Below the pieces are notes generated by a model. The model had not been told where the DNA came from. It did no database searches and worked only from the letters and a program-made list of their open reading frames with translations. Shown here one piece after another: positions 33,032 through 45,147 of a stretch of DNA of 64,000 nt. How positions within the stretch are numbered: position 1 is the stretch's first letter; every line of letters begins with the position of its first letter. The position numbers and the translations under genes are program-made. Source of the stretch: Coptis chinensis (Eukaryota; Streptophyta; Magnoliopsida; Ranunculales; Ranunculaceae); NCBI GenBank assembly GCA_015680905.1, contig CM027381.1:69739501-69803500 (forward strand), written 5' to 3'.

Positions 33032-36000
33032 ATGGCCACAATGTTCGTTTGGCCTGTAACAGAATTAGAGTTAGATCGTTGAAAAATTGTATCTTACTAC
33101 TTAAAAGTAATGCACTAGCATATCTACCTTCACTATTTCAAAGTTGGATCATGTTTGAAGATTGAATTTTATTTTTAACTTCCAAGTAACAATATTTGAG
33201 TCAATAGCTTACAAGGAGTCTTCGTTAATAGTTTGTCTACAATATTGATTAAGAACTTTGTGTGGTTGACTATGTAGCACCCTAAAATTATTAAGTTATT
33301 AAATTGTATAACTACATAAGACACAGAATGCACGCAGAATTGATAAATAACTGAAGGTTACATGTTTAGCATAATGACTCTAGATATTGTTATAGGATGA
33401 ATCTCTTTTTCAATCAAATGCATCATGACACATTAATAAATTATACTCTTTTTTATTAGTTGAATATGCTTTATTAGTTGGATATGCCTATTTTGCGTTA
33501 ACAAGTGGGGAATTTGATTTAATGTCGTATTTAATGGTACTTTTGATGTCTTTTAACTGTGGGTTATTTTTGGCAAAGTTAGTATCCTACCATGTATTCT
33601 GGATAATCAGGCCAAGATTGTTTTTAACAAGAAACAACTAAAGTCGTAGACTTGGATGACAAATCTTTGATGTTTCTTTCCAATACAACTTCAGGTATTC
33701 AAGTATCTCTTATTCTATTGCACTTTTGTGTCCTACCTACTTTATATTTTGATACTATTTTTTCTATCCCCACAATTATCTACTACATTCTTAAAATGGT
33801 GGAGTGGGGTCCCGTTAAGACGAATATGTATGACAAATGCTTTAAACTGATGGGGGAGTTGTTCTGACGACAATATTTTCTCATCACATGATTTAATAAA
33901 GGCAGCATATTTCCCATTAGTTTCCCAAATTTGAATCCCGTGAGTGATAATAATGTATTTAACCCCACCATCACTAAACAACAAACCTACTTTACATTTT
34001 AAGTTTTTTTAAATATCCCCACCATTATTTTTTTGCCTCTTAAAATGCTTGACTTGGGGTCAATTTAGCGCAGCATACATCGCTAGAGTTTAATAGGAGA
34101 GGTGTCAAACTGCTTTATGAAGAGAAAATAATGGGATTGATGATATGCAATGTTTATTTGCCATCGTCAAACACTCTAGGTATCTGCTAATTTGTTTTTA
34201 ACTTCTTTTTTTCCTTTATTGCCTCTTAAGTTCTATCAAATTCAATTCTGCAGTTTTTTTCCCTTTTTCCCTCCATTTTGATACAGCTTAAGGTCGATTT
34301 GAACTATCGAAGTTTCATTCAGCACTTCGAAATCTACTTAGAGAGGTAAACTAAAATGGAAAATTAGTTAGTTCAATCCCTTACCTTTGTTGTTTTGAAA
34401 TATTTTTATTTAGTTTTTAAATCGCTACTGACTATTGTGTTAGAAAGGAAACTTTAGGTTCCTTTGACGGAATTAAGCAAACGTATTGTTGGTACGGGGT
34501 AATACAAAGGTTCTGTAAAAGGCGTTATGGTATATTGCAAAAAAAAAAAAAAATAGTTGGATATGATCATATACTGCATTAATTAGTTGAAATAAAATAT
34601 TTAGTATGTTATAATGGACTATATAACATGTTATATGGCCACAGTGTTCGTCTGGCCTGAAACAGAATTAGAGTTAGATCGTTTAAAAAATGTATCTTGT
34701 TAGTTAAAAGTAATGCACTAGCATATCTACCTTCACTGTTTTGAAGCTTGGATCATGTTTGAAGATTGAATTTTATTTTTAACTTCCAAGTAACAATATT
34801 TGAGTCAATAGCTTACAAGGAGTCTTCGTTAATAGTTTGTCAACAATATTGATTAAGAACTTTGTGTGGTTGAGTGTGTAGCACACTAAAATTGTTAAGT
34901 TATTAAATTGTATAACTACATAAGACACAAAATGCATGCAGAATTGATGAATAACTGAAAGTTACATGTTTAGCATAATGACTCTGGATATTGTTATAGG
35001 ATGAATCTCTTTATCAATCAAATGCATCATGACACATTAATAAATTATACTCTTTTTTTTAGTTGAATATGCTTTATTAGTTGGATATGCATATTTTACA
35101 TTAACAAGTGGGGGATTTGATTTAATGTCGTATTTAATGGTACTTTTGATGTCTTTTAACTGTAGGTTATTTTTGGCAAAGTTAGTATCCTACCTTGTAT
35201 TCTGGATAATCAGACCGAGATTGTTTTTAACAAGAAACGAACTAAAGTCGTAGACTTGGATGACAAATCTTTACTGTTTCTTTCCAATACAACTTCAGGT
35301 ATTCAAGTATCTCTTATTCTATTGCAATTTTGCGTCCTACCTACTTTATATTTTGATACTATTTTTTATGTCCCCACAATTATCTACTACATTCTTAAAA
35401 TGGTGGAGTGGGGTCCCGTTAAGACGAATAGGTATGACAAATGCTTTAAAGGGAGGGGGAGTTGTTCTGACGACAATATTTTCTCATCACATGATTTGAT
35501 AAAGCCAGCATATTTCCCATTAGTTTACCAAATTTGAATCCCGTGTGATAATAATGTATTTAACCCCACCATCACTAAACAACAAACCTACTTTACATTT
35601 TAAGTGTTTTTAAATATCCCCACCATTATTTTTTTGCCTCTTAAAATGTTTGACTCGGGGTCAATTTAGCGCAGCATACATCGCTAAAGTTTAATAAGAG
35701 AGGTGTCAAACTGCTTTATGAAGAGAAAATAATGGGATTGATGATATACAATGTTTATTTGTCATCGTCAAACACTCCAGGTATCTACTAATTTGTTTTT
35801 AACTTTTTTTTCCCCTCTATTGCCACTTAAATTCTAATGAATTCAATTCTGCAGTTTTTTTTCCCTTTTCCCCTCCATTTTGATACAGCTTGAGGTCAAT
35901 TTGAACTATCCAAGTTTCATTCAGCAACTTCGAAATCTACATAAAGAGGTAAACTAAAATGGAAAATTAGTTAGTTCAATCCCTTGCATTTGTTGTTTTG

Positions 36001-36938
36001 AAATATTTTTTATTTAGTTTTTAAATCGCTACTGACTATTGTGTTAGAAAGGAAACTTTAGGTTCCTTTGACGGAATTGAGCAAACGTATTGTTGGTACG
36101 GGGTAATACAAAGGTTCTGTAAAAGACGTTATGGTATATTGCAAAAAAAAAAAAAAAGTTGGATATGATCATATACTGCATTAATTAGTTGAAATAAAAT
36201 ATTTAGTATGTTATAATGGACTATATAACATGTTATATGGCCACAGTGTTTGTCTGGCTTGAAACAAAATTAGAGTTAGATCGTTGAAAAATTGTATCTT
36301 GCTACTTAAAAGTAATGCACTAGCATATCTACCTTCATTGTTTTGAAGCTTGGATCATGTTTGAAGATTGAATTTTATTTTTTACTTCCAAGTAACAATA
36401 TTTGAGTCAATAGCTTACAAGGAGTCTTCGTTAATAGTTTGTCTACAATATTGATTAAGAACTTTGTGTGGTTGACTGTGTAGCACCCTAAAATTGTTAA
36501 GTTATTAAATTGTATAACTACATAAGACACAGAATGCACGCAGAATTAATGAATAATTGAAGGTTACATGTTTAGCATAATGACTCTAGATATATATTGT
36601 TATAGGATGAATCTCTTTTTCAATCAAATGCATCATGACACATTAATAAATTATACTCTTTTTTATTAGTTGAATATGCTTTATTAGTTGGATATGCCTA
36701 TTTTACGTTAACAAGTGGGGAATTTGATTTAATGTCGTATTTAATGGTACTTTTGATGTCTTTTAACTGTGGGGTTATTTTTGGTAAAGTTAGTATTCTA
36801 CCCTGTCTTCTGGATAATTAGACCGAGATTGTTTTTAACAAGAAACAACTAAAGTCGTAGACTTGGATGCCAAATCTTTGCTGTTTCTTTCCAATACAAT
36901 TTCAGGTATTTAAGTATTTTTTATTCTATTGCAATTTT
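33032..36938. repeat. Tandem repeat, 1.6-kb unit, about 2.4 copies
   Basis: Units start at 33032, 34635 and 36237, each with ATGGCCACA(A/G)TGTT, giving periods of 1603 and 1602 bases. The third copy stops near 36938. Copies are highly similar. Each contains an A-run (near 34540 and 36144), a block related to the 314-bp repeat at 49-61 kb, and short exon-like pieces flanked by AG and GT (for example reading LKVDLNYRSFIQHFEIYLER). The repeats abut the Helitron Rep-helicase gene and look like part of that Helitron. No complete gene. Confidence 0.85.
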
Positions 36939-37019
36939 AAAAATTAGAAAATTAAATACAAGCCAAAGTTTGAATCAATCCACTTTCTATTTCCCATTTT
37001 TTAGCGTTAACATAATGAG

Positions 37020-38577
37020 ATGCATGAGAGTAATTCGAATTTTGATCCCGCAAGTTATGATAATGCTTAGCAACAACAACAGCAAAATCGGCGAAGTAGA
37101 GAAAGATTGAGGCGAGCCAATATGGATTCAACACAGGTAGCCTAGAGGAGAGAATGTTTGCAAAGAAATTATTACCAACGAATCCGACGACAAAGAAATG
37201 AAGCAATAACTGCTCAAAGAGACCGCATGCGTATAGCATGGCAAACTCTTCAATTGATTCCCACTGATGAATCATTACACTCCAACTATTTGATGCCTCA
37301 GAGGATTACTCAAGTACCACACCAAGCTAGAAATATTTCAAACCAATTAGTTTGGGAAGGTCGTGCTACGCAACGTAGGTGTTTAACTTATATAAGGCAT
37401 TATGCTCGCAACTTGGTAAACGAAGATTTAGAATTTATTGAAGCAACATTAACTGCGTCAGATAGTGCAAGCAATGATTATAATGAATCATTACCCTCCA
37501 ACAATTGCATTCCTCAGAGGCTAACTCAAGTGCCACATCAACCTAGAAATATTTCAAGCCAGTTACTTTGTGAGGATTGTGCTACGCAACGAAGACGGTT
37601 GACTCATATATGACAATATGCTCGAAACTTGGGAAACGAAGATTCCAGATTTATCGATGCAATGTCAACTACATTAGCAAGTGCAAGCAATGACGGTAAT
37701 GCTAAACCCCATTCTGCTAACTACTCTGCTGAGATTTCAACTCAATTATGTCTTGATAAAACATTGATTCCATGGATAGCATAATACTAACAAAATAAAA
37801 TTGAACTTTGTTAAGTTCTAAGAATCCATGTTGATGAAATTCCTGACGAATATGATATCAATACCATTATTTCAAATTGGAATATCATTGATAACAGTAG
37901 TGACAGTGAAGGCGAGCCTTTCGGAGGTTATACATCTAAACTTATACTTGCATTGCTAATTAACAAATTTTTTTTCCTTTGCTTATTGCGTGCAACTTTT
38001 ATTTAATTTATAGACACAGATGCTGACCACAAAGATGTCAACATGGGTGTGACTGATTCATTAAGAAGTACTGATATTGTAGCTGATGGAATTGGAGGAA
38101 ACAACGAATATTTAAGAGAAGATGTTGTTTCTGTGCAAGGTTAGATTGACTGCTTAAATTAAGAATATCTATCTAAGGCATTTAACGGCATTTAGTAACT
38201 AGGTTTATGTAATACGTATATTAACTATCCAAAGTATGTTGCCTTAGGTAGCGTTAAGAATAGTCGACAAACAGGCTTTGTGACTAGAAGAAGGCGTAAT
38301 CATAATTACGCTTGAGGCTATGATGACTCTTCAAATGTAGAAACACATCATTTGCCACCGCCTCGGAATTGTTCTAAGTGTCAAGCAAAATTATTCGATT
38401 AGTTTACCACCCGATTTATGTTGCTAGACGATTAGTTTACCTCCTATGGTAGCACCTACTAATTTAATTAATTTATATACATCTCAATCAACAGTTGGTG
38501 TTGATTTTAGAAAAAACATACATGCGTACAACCATGTTTTTTTCTTCACTTCTATGGGGGTGGACATTGATGATGAG
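37020..38577 (+). pseudogene. Helitron RepHel N-terminal region with internal duplication
   Basis: The probable start ATG at 37020 reads MHESNSNFDPASYDNA and is followed by a stop, then QQQQQNRRSRERLRRAN. A 151-codon frame (37158-37613) contains a duplicated module: QRITQVPHQARNISNQL, then QRLTQVPHQPRNISSQL, with a DNA period of about 220 bases. Further on are acidic exon-like stretches, a knuckle HHLPPPRNCSKCQAKLF (near 38348-38398), and FRKNIHAYNHVFFFTSMG just before the first solo LTR. At least three stops are visible. Confidence 0.72.
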
Positions 38578-39832
38578 TGATAGGGTTATATACTAAAAAC
38601 ATTACTTTTGTATTAACTCTAATTATTTATATTTTTGAATGAGAATCATATGGGCAAATGTTATACATATTATATATGTTATTAGTTATATGCATGCGTC
38701 TAATACTTTATGTTGTAGATGATATGGTGTGTGGTGACACATAGAAGATCATATCATCAGTATCTTATAAAGTATAAGTAAATGTTCATAACTTAGATAG
38801 ATTTGGACAAACCATTGGTACGGTTGTAGTATAATCTGGTATTAGTCTATCTTGACTACATGATTACACTAGTACACTTTGTGTGTATTGAACAAGACCA
38901 AGTGAGGTCGTTTATCTTTATACTGACTATATAATAGAACAAACACCTCTGTTATTATGGATGCTTGTCCTCTTAATCCGGATATAATAACGGGCACTTA
39001 CGTGCATTGTACATTGCTTTAAATCATCAATGAGTGAGATTCATTTGTGAATCAACAAATTCGATGGATTGGGTAATGACATTGTATATAAGGTGTGCTG
39101 TTGATTATAGAAGGAATCTGTGACCCGCAAGAAGTCGGGTTGATGATGTCTCCTTGAGGAGCTCATAAGGATTGTCATGTAAACCCTGCAGGTGGATTTA
39201 ATCCGACATGACAATGAGGTTGAGTGGTACTACTCAAGGACATAAGAAGTTGATTAATGTAGTTGTCAGTAACTTGACTTAATCAAAGGGCATTCGATAT
39301 CTTAAACACAGGGAGATCAACGAGCATATAATATGGAGCCCATAAACTTAATTTTGGGATTAGGGCGGTAGTGCAACAATGGCCTTTAGTGGAATAAGCC
39401 ATTTGTTGACGGACTTGGGTCGTGTGTTCTGGGTGAACATGGGAAGCCCAAGCCCGTCAGGAGACCTAACCCTAATTTCTCCTCATGGTCCCTGTTGTAG
39501 CCTATATAAAGAAACCCCTCTTTCTCTGGCCAAAATACTCAGGTTTTGCTCAAGAAAAGTGAGTTCCTAAATTCGGTTCTAAACTAAGAGAGTGAGAGGC
39601 CAGGATTGAGAAAGAAGGGGCTGGAGGATCGTTACCCACACAACGTCCATTCTAAGAATAGGAATATAACAGAAGATCAAGAGGTTGCTGATTCATAGAG
39701 CTTGGATTATCAGAGAAATCACATCTGATCTAAAGGTATGATTCCTAACCAAATCATGAGAACCCTTTATTCTGTTGCGCATTGGTTTTTGCAGTTTGTA
39801 AATCATTCGATGCAACCATAACGATTCCTACA
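38578..39832. mobile_element. Solo LTR, 1255 bp, inside the Helitron gene
   Basis: It runs from TGATAGGGTT to ATTCCTACA (TG...CA) and is flanked by an exact 5-bp duplication, ATGAG, at 38573-38577 and 39833-39837. A TATA-like promoter (CCTATATAAAGAAACC, near 39501) lies in the expected position. No internal retrotransposon sequence remains, so it arose by recombination between two LTRs. Superfamily is uncertain, with a Ty1/copia-like look. It postdates the Helitron copy it interrupts. Confidence 0.85.
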
Positions 39833-39837
39833 ATGAG

Positions 39838-40404
39838 CTCGCTGATGGTAGGGAAGGAATTTACACATATAAAGCTCAGGGTGCTATTTATCATTGTATT
39901 GGTGGCCTATTACCAAGTCCAGGCCACAAGCCTAGATTTCTACAAATGTATATATATGACACAGATCATGAACTTGATTATCGGATGGCTAAAAATGGAG
40001 TACTAGACCGACGGGTATTGGCTATCATCCATAACGTTTTAAAGGAGAATCCATATGTCCAAATCTTTCATCAGGTGTTGCAACGATTAACAGTGTCGAA
40101 TGTTCAGTTGGTTATTAAAGATAACCTAACAGGAGGTCATCAATATAGTATTCCTACGTATTCTCAAGTAGCTGCAATTTTAGTTGGTGGTGAAAATCCA
40201 AGTAACCTTAATGAACGAGACATCATAGCTCAAAGAATTTCTAGCAAATTTGAAAATGTTCCAGACATGGCAGGCTATTATGATCTACTTCAGTACCCTC
40301 TTCTACTCCCTCATGGCAGTCCAGGCCATGGAATTTACATAAGTTTCGTTCTAATAAAGCACGACTTACATGTCAACAATTTTATTATTACTTGCTACAA
40401 GTAA
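39838..40404 (+). pseudogene. Helitron-like N-terminal domain of RepHel
   Basis: Directly after the solo LTR the sequence reads LADGREGIYTYKAQGAIYH and then LPSPGHKPRFLQMYIYDTDH, the Helitron_like_N signature. It continues with YSQVAAILVGG and YDLLQYPLLLPHGSPGHG. The frame changes near 39950. The sequence before the LTR (ending VDIDDE) and after it (LADGRE) is contiguous in other Helitrons, so the LTR alone split the domain. Two intron-like gaps (after about 40404 and 40578-40643) follow. Confidence 0.85.
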
Positions 40405-40648
40405 GCCTCTAACTTCCATTTTCTAATATTTTGTTATATATATATATATATATATTTAAAATATCAACTTTAAGATTGAGGTGGATACGTGATCACCAAC
40501 AAGAAATAAGGGCTGAACTTTATCAAGGATTGCAAGACTCTTTAAGTTCGGGGGAACTTCATTCAAGTATGCATTGAGTTTAAAAACTTATTAAAATTTA
40601 GTCAAATGGAAAACCTTATATTCATTTTTTATTTAAATTGAAGGCAAT

Positions 40649-42159
40649 GTGGGACGCAAAACAATTTTGCCTGCAACTTTTGTGGGATGTCCACGTAACA
40701 TGCATCGTCGATATCATGATGCTATGGCATTAGTTCAAAAGTATGGGAGACCAGATTTGTTTATCACAATGATGTGCAATCCATCGTGGTCAGAGATCAT
40801 AGATGAGTTATTAGAAGGCCAAGTTCCAAATGATAGACCAGATTTGATAGTAAGGATTTTTGTGCCAAGCTCGAAGAGTTGAAAAATGATCTATTCACTA
40901 AAGAAATCATTGGAAAAGTGGTAGCACATGTTCATGTAGTAGAATTCCAAAAAAGAGGGTTGCCTCAAGCACACATCCTTCTAATTCTTGATGATGCCGA
41001 CAAGTTAACAACTGCAGATGCTTACAACAAGATTGTCAGAGCAGAAATTCCAGATACGAATATTGAACCGGAACTATATGAGATTGTTGTTAAACACATG
41101 ATTCATGGTCCTTGTGGTAATGTTAATCCTAAATGTGTCTGTATGAGAGATCAAAAGTGTACAAAAAATTTCCCAAAACAATTCATCCCGGTAACTAATC
41201 AAGGAAGCGATTCTTATGCTACATATATGAGACGGGACAACAACACTTTTGCTATTGTTAAGAATCATTGTCGGCGTTACCGTGTCGATAATCATTGGGT
41301 TATTCCTTATAATCCATGGTTATTGAAAAAGTACAATTGCCATATCAATGTCGAAATATGCTTGAGTATTAAAAGTGTCAAGTATTTGTACAAGTATATT
41401 TACAAGGGTTCAGACCGAGTGGCAATGGAAGTGACGTCAACAAATAAAGATGAACAAGATGAAATAAAGCAGTTTGTAGATGGTCGTTGGATTTGCCCGC
41501 AAGAAGCCCTTTGGAGAATCTTTGAATTTCCACTCAGTCAAATATACCCGTCAGTATATTATTTGCAAGTCCACATGAAAAATATGCATGAGATAACCTA
41601 TCAAGGCAACCGGCTCATTGAGGATGTTTTGGCTGATGATAGGAACTCTCGCACAATATTAACAGAATTTTTCCATATGAATAGCATTGATGTTGTTGCT
41701 AAACAATATCTTTATCATGAAATCCCTGAGCATTATGTGTGGGATAAGTCGACTAAGCATTGGCAACCAAGAACTGGACAAAATCGGATCATTGGAAGAT
41801 TATTTGCAGTTTCTCCTCTGGAAGGTGAGAGATTTTACTTGAGGGTGTTGCTAAGCCATGTTAGAGGCCAACCATCATATGAACATCTGCAAACTGTTGG
41901 ATCTAATATATACCCTACATTCAAAGAAGCTACTGAGGAATTGGGGTTGCTAGAAAGGGACAGTGACGTTCGCCAATGTCTGCTTAAAGCATCAAGAATG
42001 CAGATGCCATCTTTTCTACGAAAATTATTTGTTACAATTTTGGTCTATTGTAATCCTATCGGAGTATGTGATTTATGGAATGAATTTAATAGCTGTATGG
42101 CCGAAGATTACGCCTCAGCGAGTTTGAACACAACATATGTGACAGATCGTTTAATAAGC
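40649..42159 (+). pseudogene. Helitron Rep nuclease domain, HUH motif damaged
   Basis: This covers GRKTILPATFVGCPRNMHRR and MMCNPSWSEI, and then, from 40879 after a frame change, the Rep nuclease. The metal-binding HUH motif is normally LPHAHILL; here it reads LPQAHILL, with codon CAA at 40966-40968. The first His is replaced by Gln, which should abolish metal binding. The two-Tyr motif is kept as KYLYKYIYKGSDRV. A further 200 residues lead to VTDRLIS at the edge of the second solo LTR. Confidence 0.88.
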
Positions 42160-43628
42160 TGATAAGTATGTAAATGTTACCTATTTACGCCCAATTTTAT
42201 ATTAGTTACTCCATTTATTTTATTTGTTTGATTAAATTAATTAGTGCATTTTCAGTGATTTTGCAGGAAATCGAAATAATATATGAAAGTGTGGTAAAAA
42301 GGCAAATATTCATTAAATACAAGTGTTGCCACTGTTGAGGAAGAATTACACTGGTGGGTGTATATTTACTAGAGTATATATGAGTGGCCTTTGAGGTTTA
42401 TATTGGTTCAGTGGCATGAATACAATCCTGATGACCATGATTTTCTAGCATGGAATATTGGTCGGGCCTTTGGTTGGGCCTTGTTAAGCTTGTGAATAAA
42501 GACGAGGAAATAAAAGAAAATGGAATTTGGGCCCAAGATAAGTTGGCCCAAGAACTAAAGATCAATCAATAGAAGCCCATGTTTTCATTCCAATAGAGAC
42601 CAAACAGGAACCAAGAAGAGAAAGGAGACCAACTGTTTTCTAATTTGGAAAGAATCTAAATTTCGCACGCACCTTTGGAGCTGGAATTCGGAAACTTCTA
42701 AATTGGAATAAGACTCTTTTGGTTGATGCCCTAAACTGAAGGATATATAAACAAGGGGGACCATGATATAGCAACGGAGGACGTAGAGCTCGAGTGATTG
42801 GAACAAACGAAGTGGACAAAGACAGATTCGCTACAGTTCAATATCGGTTTTGTTAATGGCTTTATTTTCTTCTATTTTTGCCGCTCTATTTTCCATGTGT
42901 AGCTAAACTATTTCTAGGGTGTAGATGAAACCTTAGATCGATGTGGATGTTTGATATTTGATATTTGGTATTCCTGAATTGTTATTAATGATTACATTCT
43001 TCTTTGAACTCGTGATTAATATATCTATTATTTCTTTCACTGTTTCTGTGATGCATTTTCGGTAGTTTGAATAGGTGATTATTAATCAAGCTTGGTATAA
43101 CTGTTAGTATTAAATCGTTTGATTGTTTGTGCTGTAAGAAGACAAATAATGCTTTGGGTTTAATCTTTAGCTGAGTAAGAAGATAATTTTACGAAGAAAG
43201 TACAAAAAGAATTGTAACGATAATATCATCGAGAAAGCAATCGATTATCATCAATAATGCTACTCAGAAATATATAACTGGAATATCAAAGGTTAAGTCG
43301 ATAGTGTCTATGGAGATTTAAGGTGGACTCGACAGTCCTAGAATTCTCTCCACTTAGCAAAACCCAATTAGTTAGTTTATTTCTTTCTTAGACTGTAGTT
43401 AAATGAAGTAGTTTTAGTTAATAGTTAATTCCAAAATTCATAAACAAATATTGTTTGAATTAGGATAAATAATAAGTTAGTACTCGGTTGTTCCTAAATA
43501 GCAATCCCTGTGGGATCGACCTCGTTCTTGCACACCAATTACAATAGACCTCGTGCGCTTGCAAGTTTTAATATTATTAAAGTAGGGTTTAATTCGTCTA
43601 TTTATTTAGGCCGGTTAATTTCCTATCA
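42160..43628. mobile_element. Solo LTR, 1469 bp, inside the Helitron gene
   Basis: It begins TGATAAGTATG and ends TTTCCTATCA, so TGATA and TATCA form the inverted tips. It is flanked by an exact 5-bp duplication, TAAGC, at 42155-42159 and 43629-43633. No internal retrotransposon sequence is left. The phrase AATCCCTGTGGGATCGACC near 43502 is of a type I associate with plant Ty3-type LTRs, but family assignment is weak. It inserted into the Helitron and later lost its internal part and one LTR by recombination. Confidence 0.85.
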
Positions 43629-43633
43629 TAAGC

Positions 43634-45147
43634 GAACTTAAGTTGTTGTTGGAACAGTATGGACAGACAATTTTAGATTACGATTTGCCCCAGATGAAAG
43701 CTCAACAAGTTGGCCAAGATGATATATCAAGTTTGGTCAAAGAGGAGCTTTCTATTCCCGTTACTTCAGAAGATCTTTCTTTTATAAGTAAGCTTAACCA
43801 TGAACAAAAAATTGCTTTTGACGAGATTATTAGTTCTGTTCAGGAGAGGAATGGTGGTGTATACTTTGTTGATGGGCCTGGTGGGACAGGTAAAACATAC
43901 TTATATAAGTCCATTTTAGCAAAACTCCATACCAACGGACAGATTGCTATTGCAACAGCTACATCGAGAATTGCTGCTATCATGATGCCTGGAGGTCGTA
44001 CAACCTAGATTCAAGATTCCAATTCTAATTACATCCACTTCCACTTGCAAAATAAGCAAAGATGGCAATTTAGGTAGTTTGTTAAGGCAAGAGAGCATAC
44101 TGATATGGGATGAGGCTACGATGGCACATTGTTATGTGTTTGAAGCACTTGAGAAAACTTTAAGGGACATCACAGGCAGTGAATTACCTTTTGGAGGGAA
44201 AGTTTTTGTTATGGGTGGAGATTTTTGTCAGGTGCTACCTGTTATTCCTAGTGGTACAAGGGAACAAACTATTGATGCATATATTACATGCTCACCACTT
44301 TGGGATAAAGTTCATGTCACTTTTGTAGAGTTACTGATGGCCATTGGCGATGGGATTCAACCAATTATTTATGAGAAGACATCATTGAATTGCCAAAAGA
44401 TATTGTCATTCCGTGGGAGAATGAGCATTCACGTCTGAAGCTTATAAATGAGATCTTTCCAGGATTAGATAGAAATGCTGGTAACAAAGACTACATGATT
44501 ATGAGGGCAATAGTAACTCCTAAGAATGATACTATTCATTTATTGATTGATGAAATAATTGATCGCTTTCCAGGTGAAGAAGTCACATATTACTATTTTG
44601 ATTCAATTCAAAATGAGTCTCGTGGTCTATACCAACAAGAATACTTGAATTCAATCTATCCTAGTGGTATACCTCCTCACAAATTGAAGCTAAAGTTGGG
44701 TGCTCCCGTTATACTGACGAGAAATTTAAATCCTAAAAATGGCCTATGTAATGGAACAAGACTAATAGGTAGAGGATTTGACACGCATGTAATTGTGCAG
44801 AAATTGTCACTGGAAATTCCGTAGGTGATCGAGTTTTCCTGCCACGCATTCCACTGTGCCCCTCTCAGGATGCAAGGTTGCCATTCGAAATGACTAGGAA
44901 ACAATTTCCTATCAAGTTAAGTTTTGCTCTTACAATAAACAAATCACAAGGTCAAACCATTCTAAATGTTGGGGTCTATCTGTTCGATCATGTTTTTTCC
45001 CATGACCAACTCTATGTTGCTTTATCCAGAGGAGTATCACAAACTACAACGAAAGTTTTAGTAAGAAAGGGGACAATAAAGGGTATTTCTGGAACTTACA
45101 CTAGAAATGTTGTCTACAATGACATTCTAGATTCTTGCAATGTTTAG
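43634..45147 (+). pseudogene. Helitron PIF1-family helicase domain
   Basis: From ELKLLLEQYGQ it runs through LNHEQKIAFDEI, Walker A GPGGTGKTYLYKS (near 43877), LIWDEATMAH (Walker B, near 44098), GGDFCQVLPVIP, the GAPVILTRNLNPKNGLCNGTR block, and INKSQGQTI with YVALSRGVS at the C-terminus. Frame changes occur near 44008, 44390 and 44800, and the LSLNMR-type motif expected after 44330 is missing. The frame change near 44800 is also present in the inverted copy at 63.8 kb. The helicase would unwind donor DNA during rolling-circle transfer. Confidence 0.88.

Larger units (their letters stand above)
37020..45147 (+). mobile_element. Autonomous-type Helitron, Rep-helicase gene, decayed
   Basis: The gene for the RepHel protein of a rolling-circle Helitron spreads over 8.1 kb because two solo LTRs (38578-39832 and 42160-43628) sit inside it. 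Parts in order: N-terminal region with a CxxC knuckle, Helitron-like N domain, Rep nuclease, PIF1-family helicase. In life RepHel nicks and unwinds donor DNA for rolling-circle transposition. Multiple frame changes and stops, plus loss of a catalytic His, show it is inactive. The companion RPA-like gene lies downstream on the other strand. The terminal TC and hairpin-CTRR ends of this large element were not found. Confidence 0.88.
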
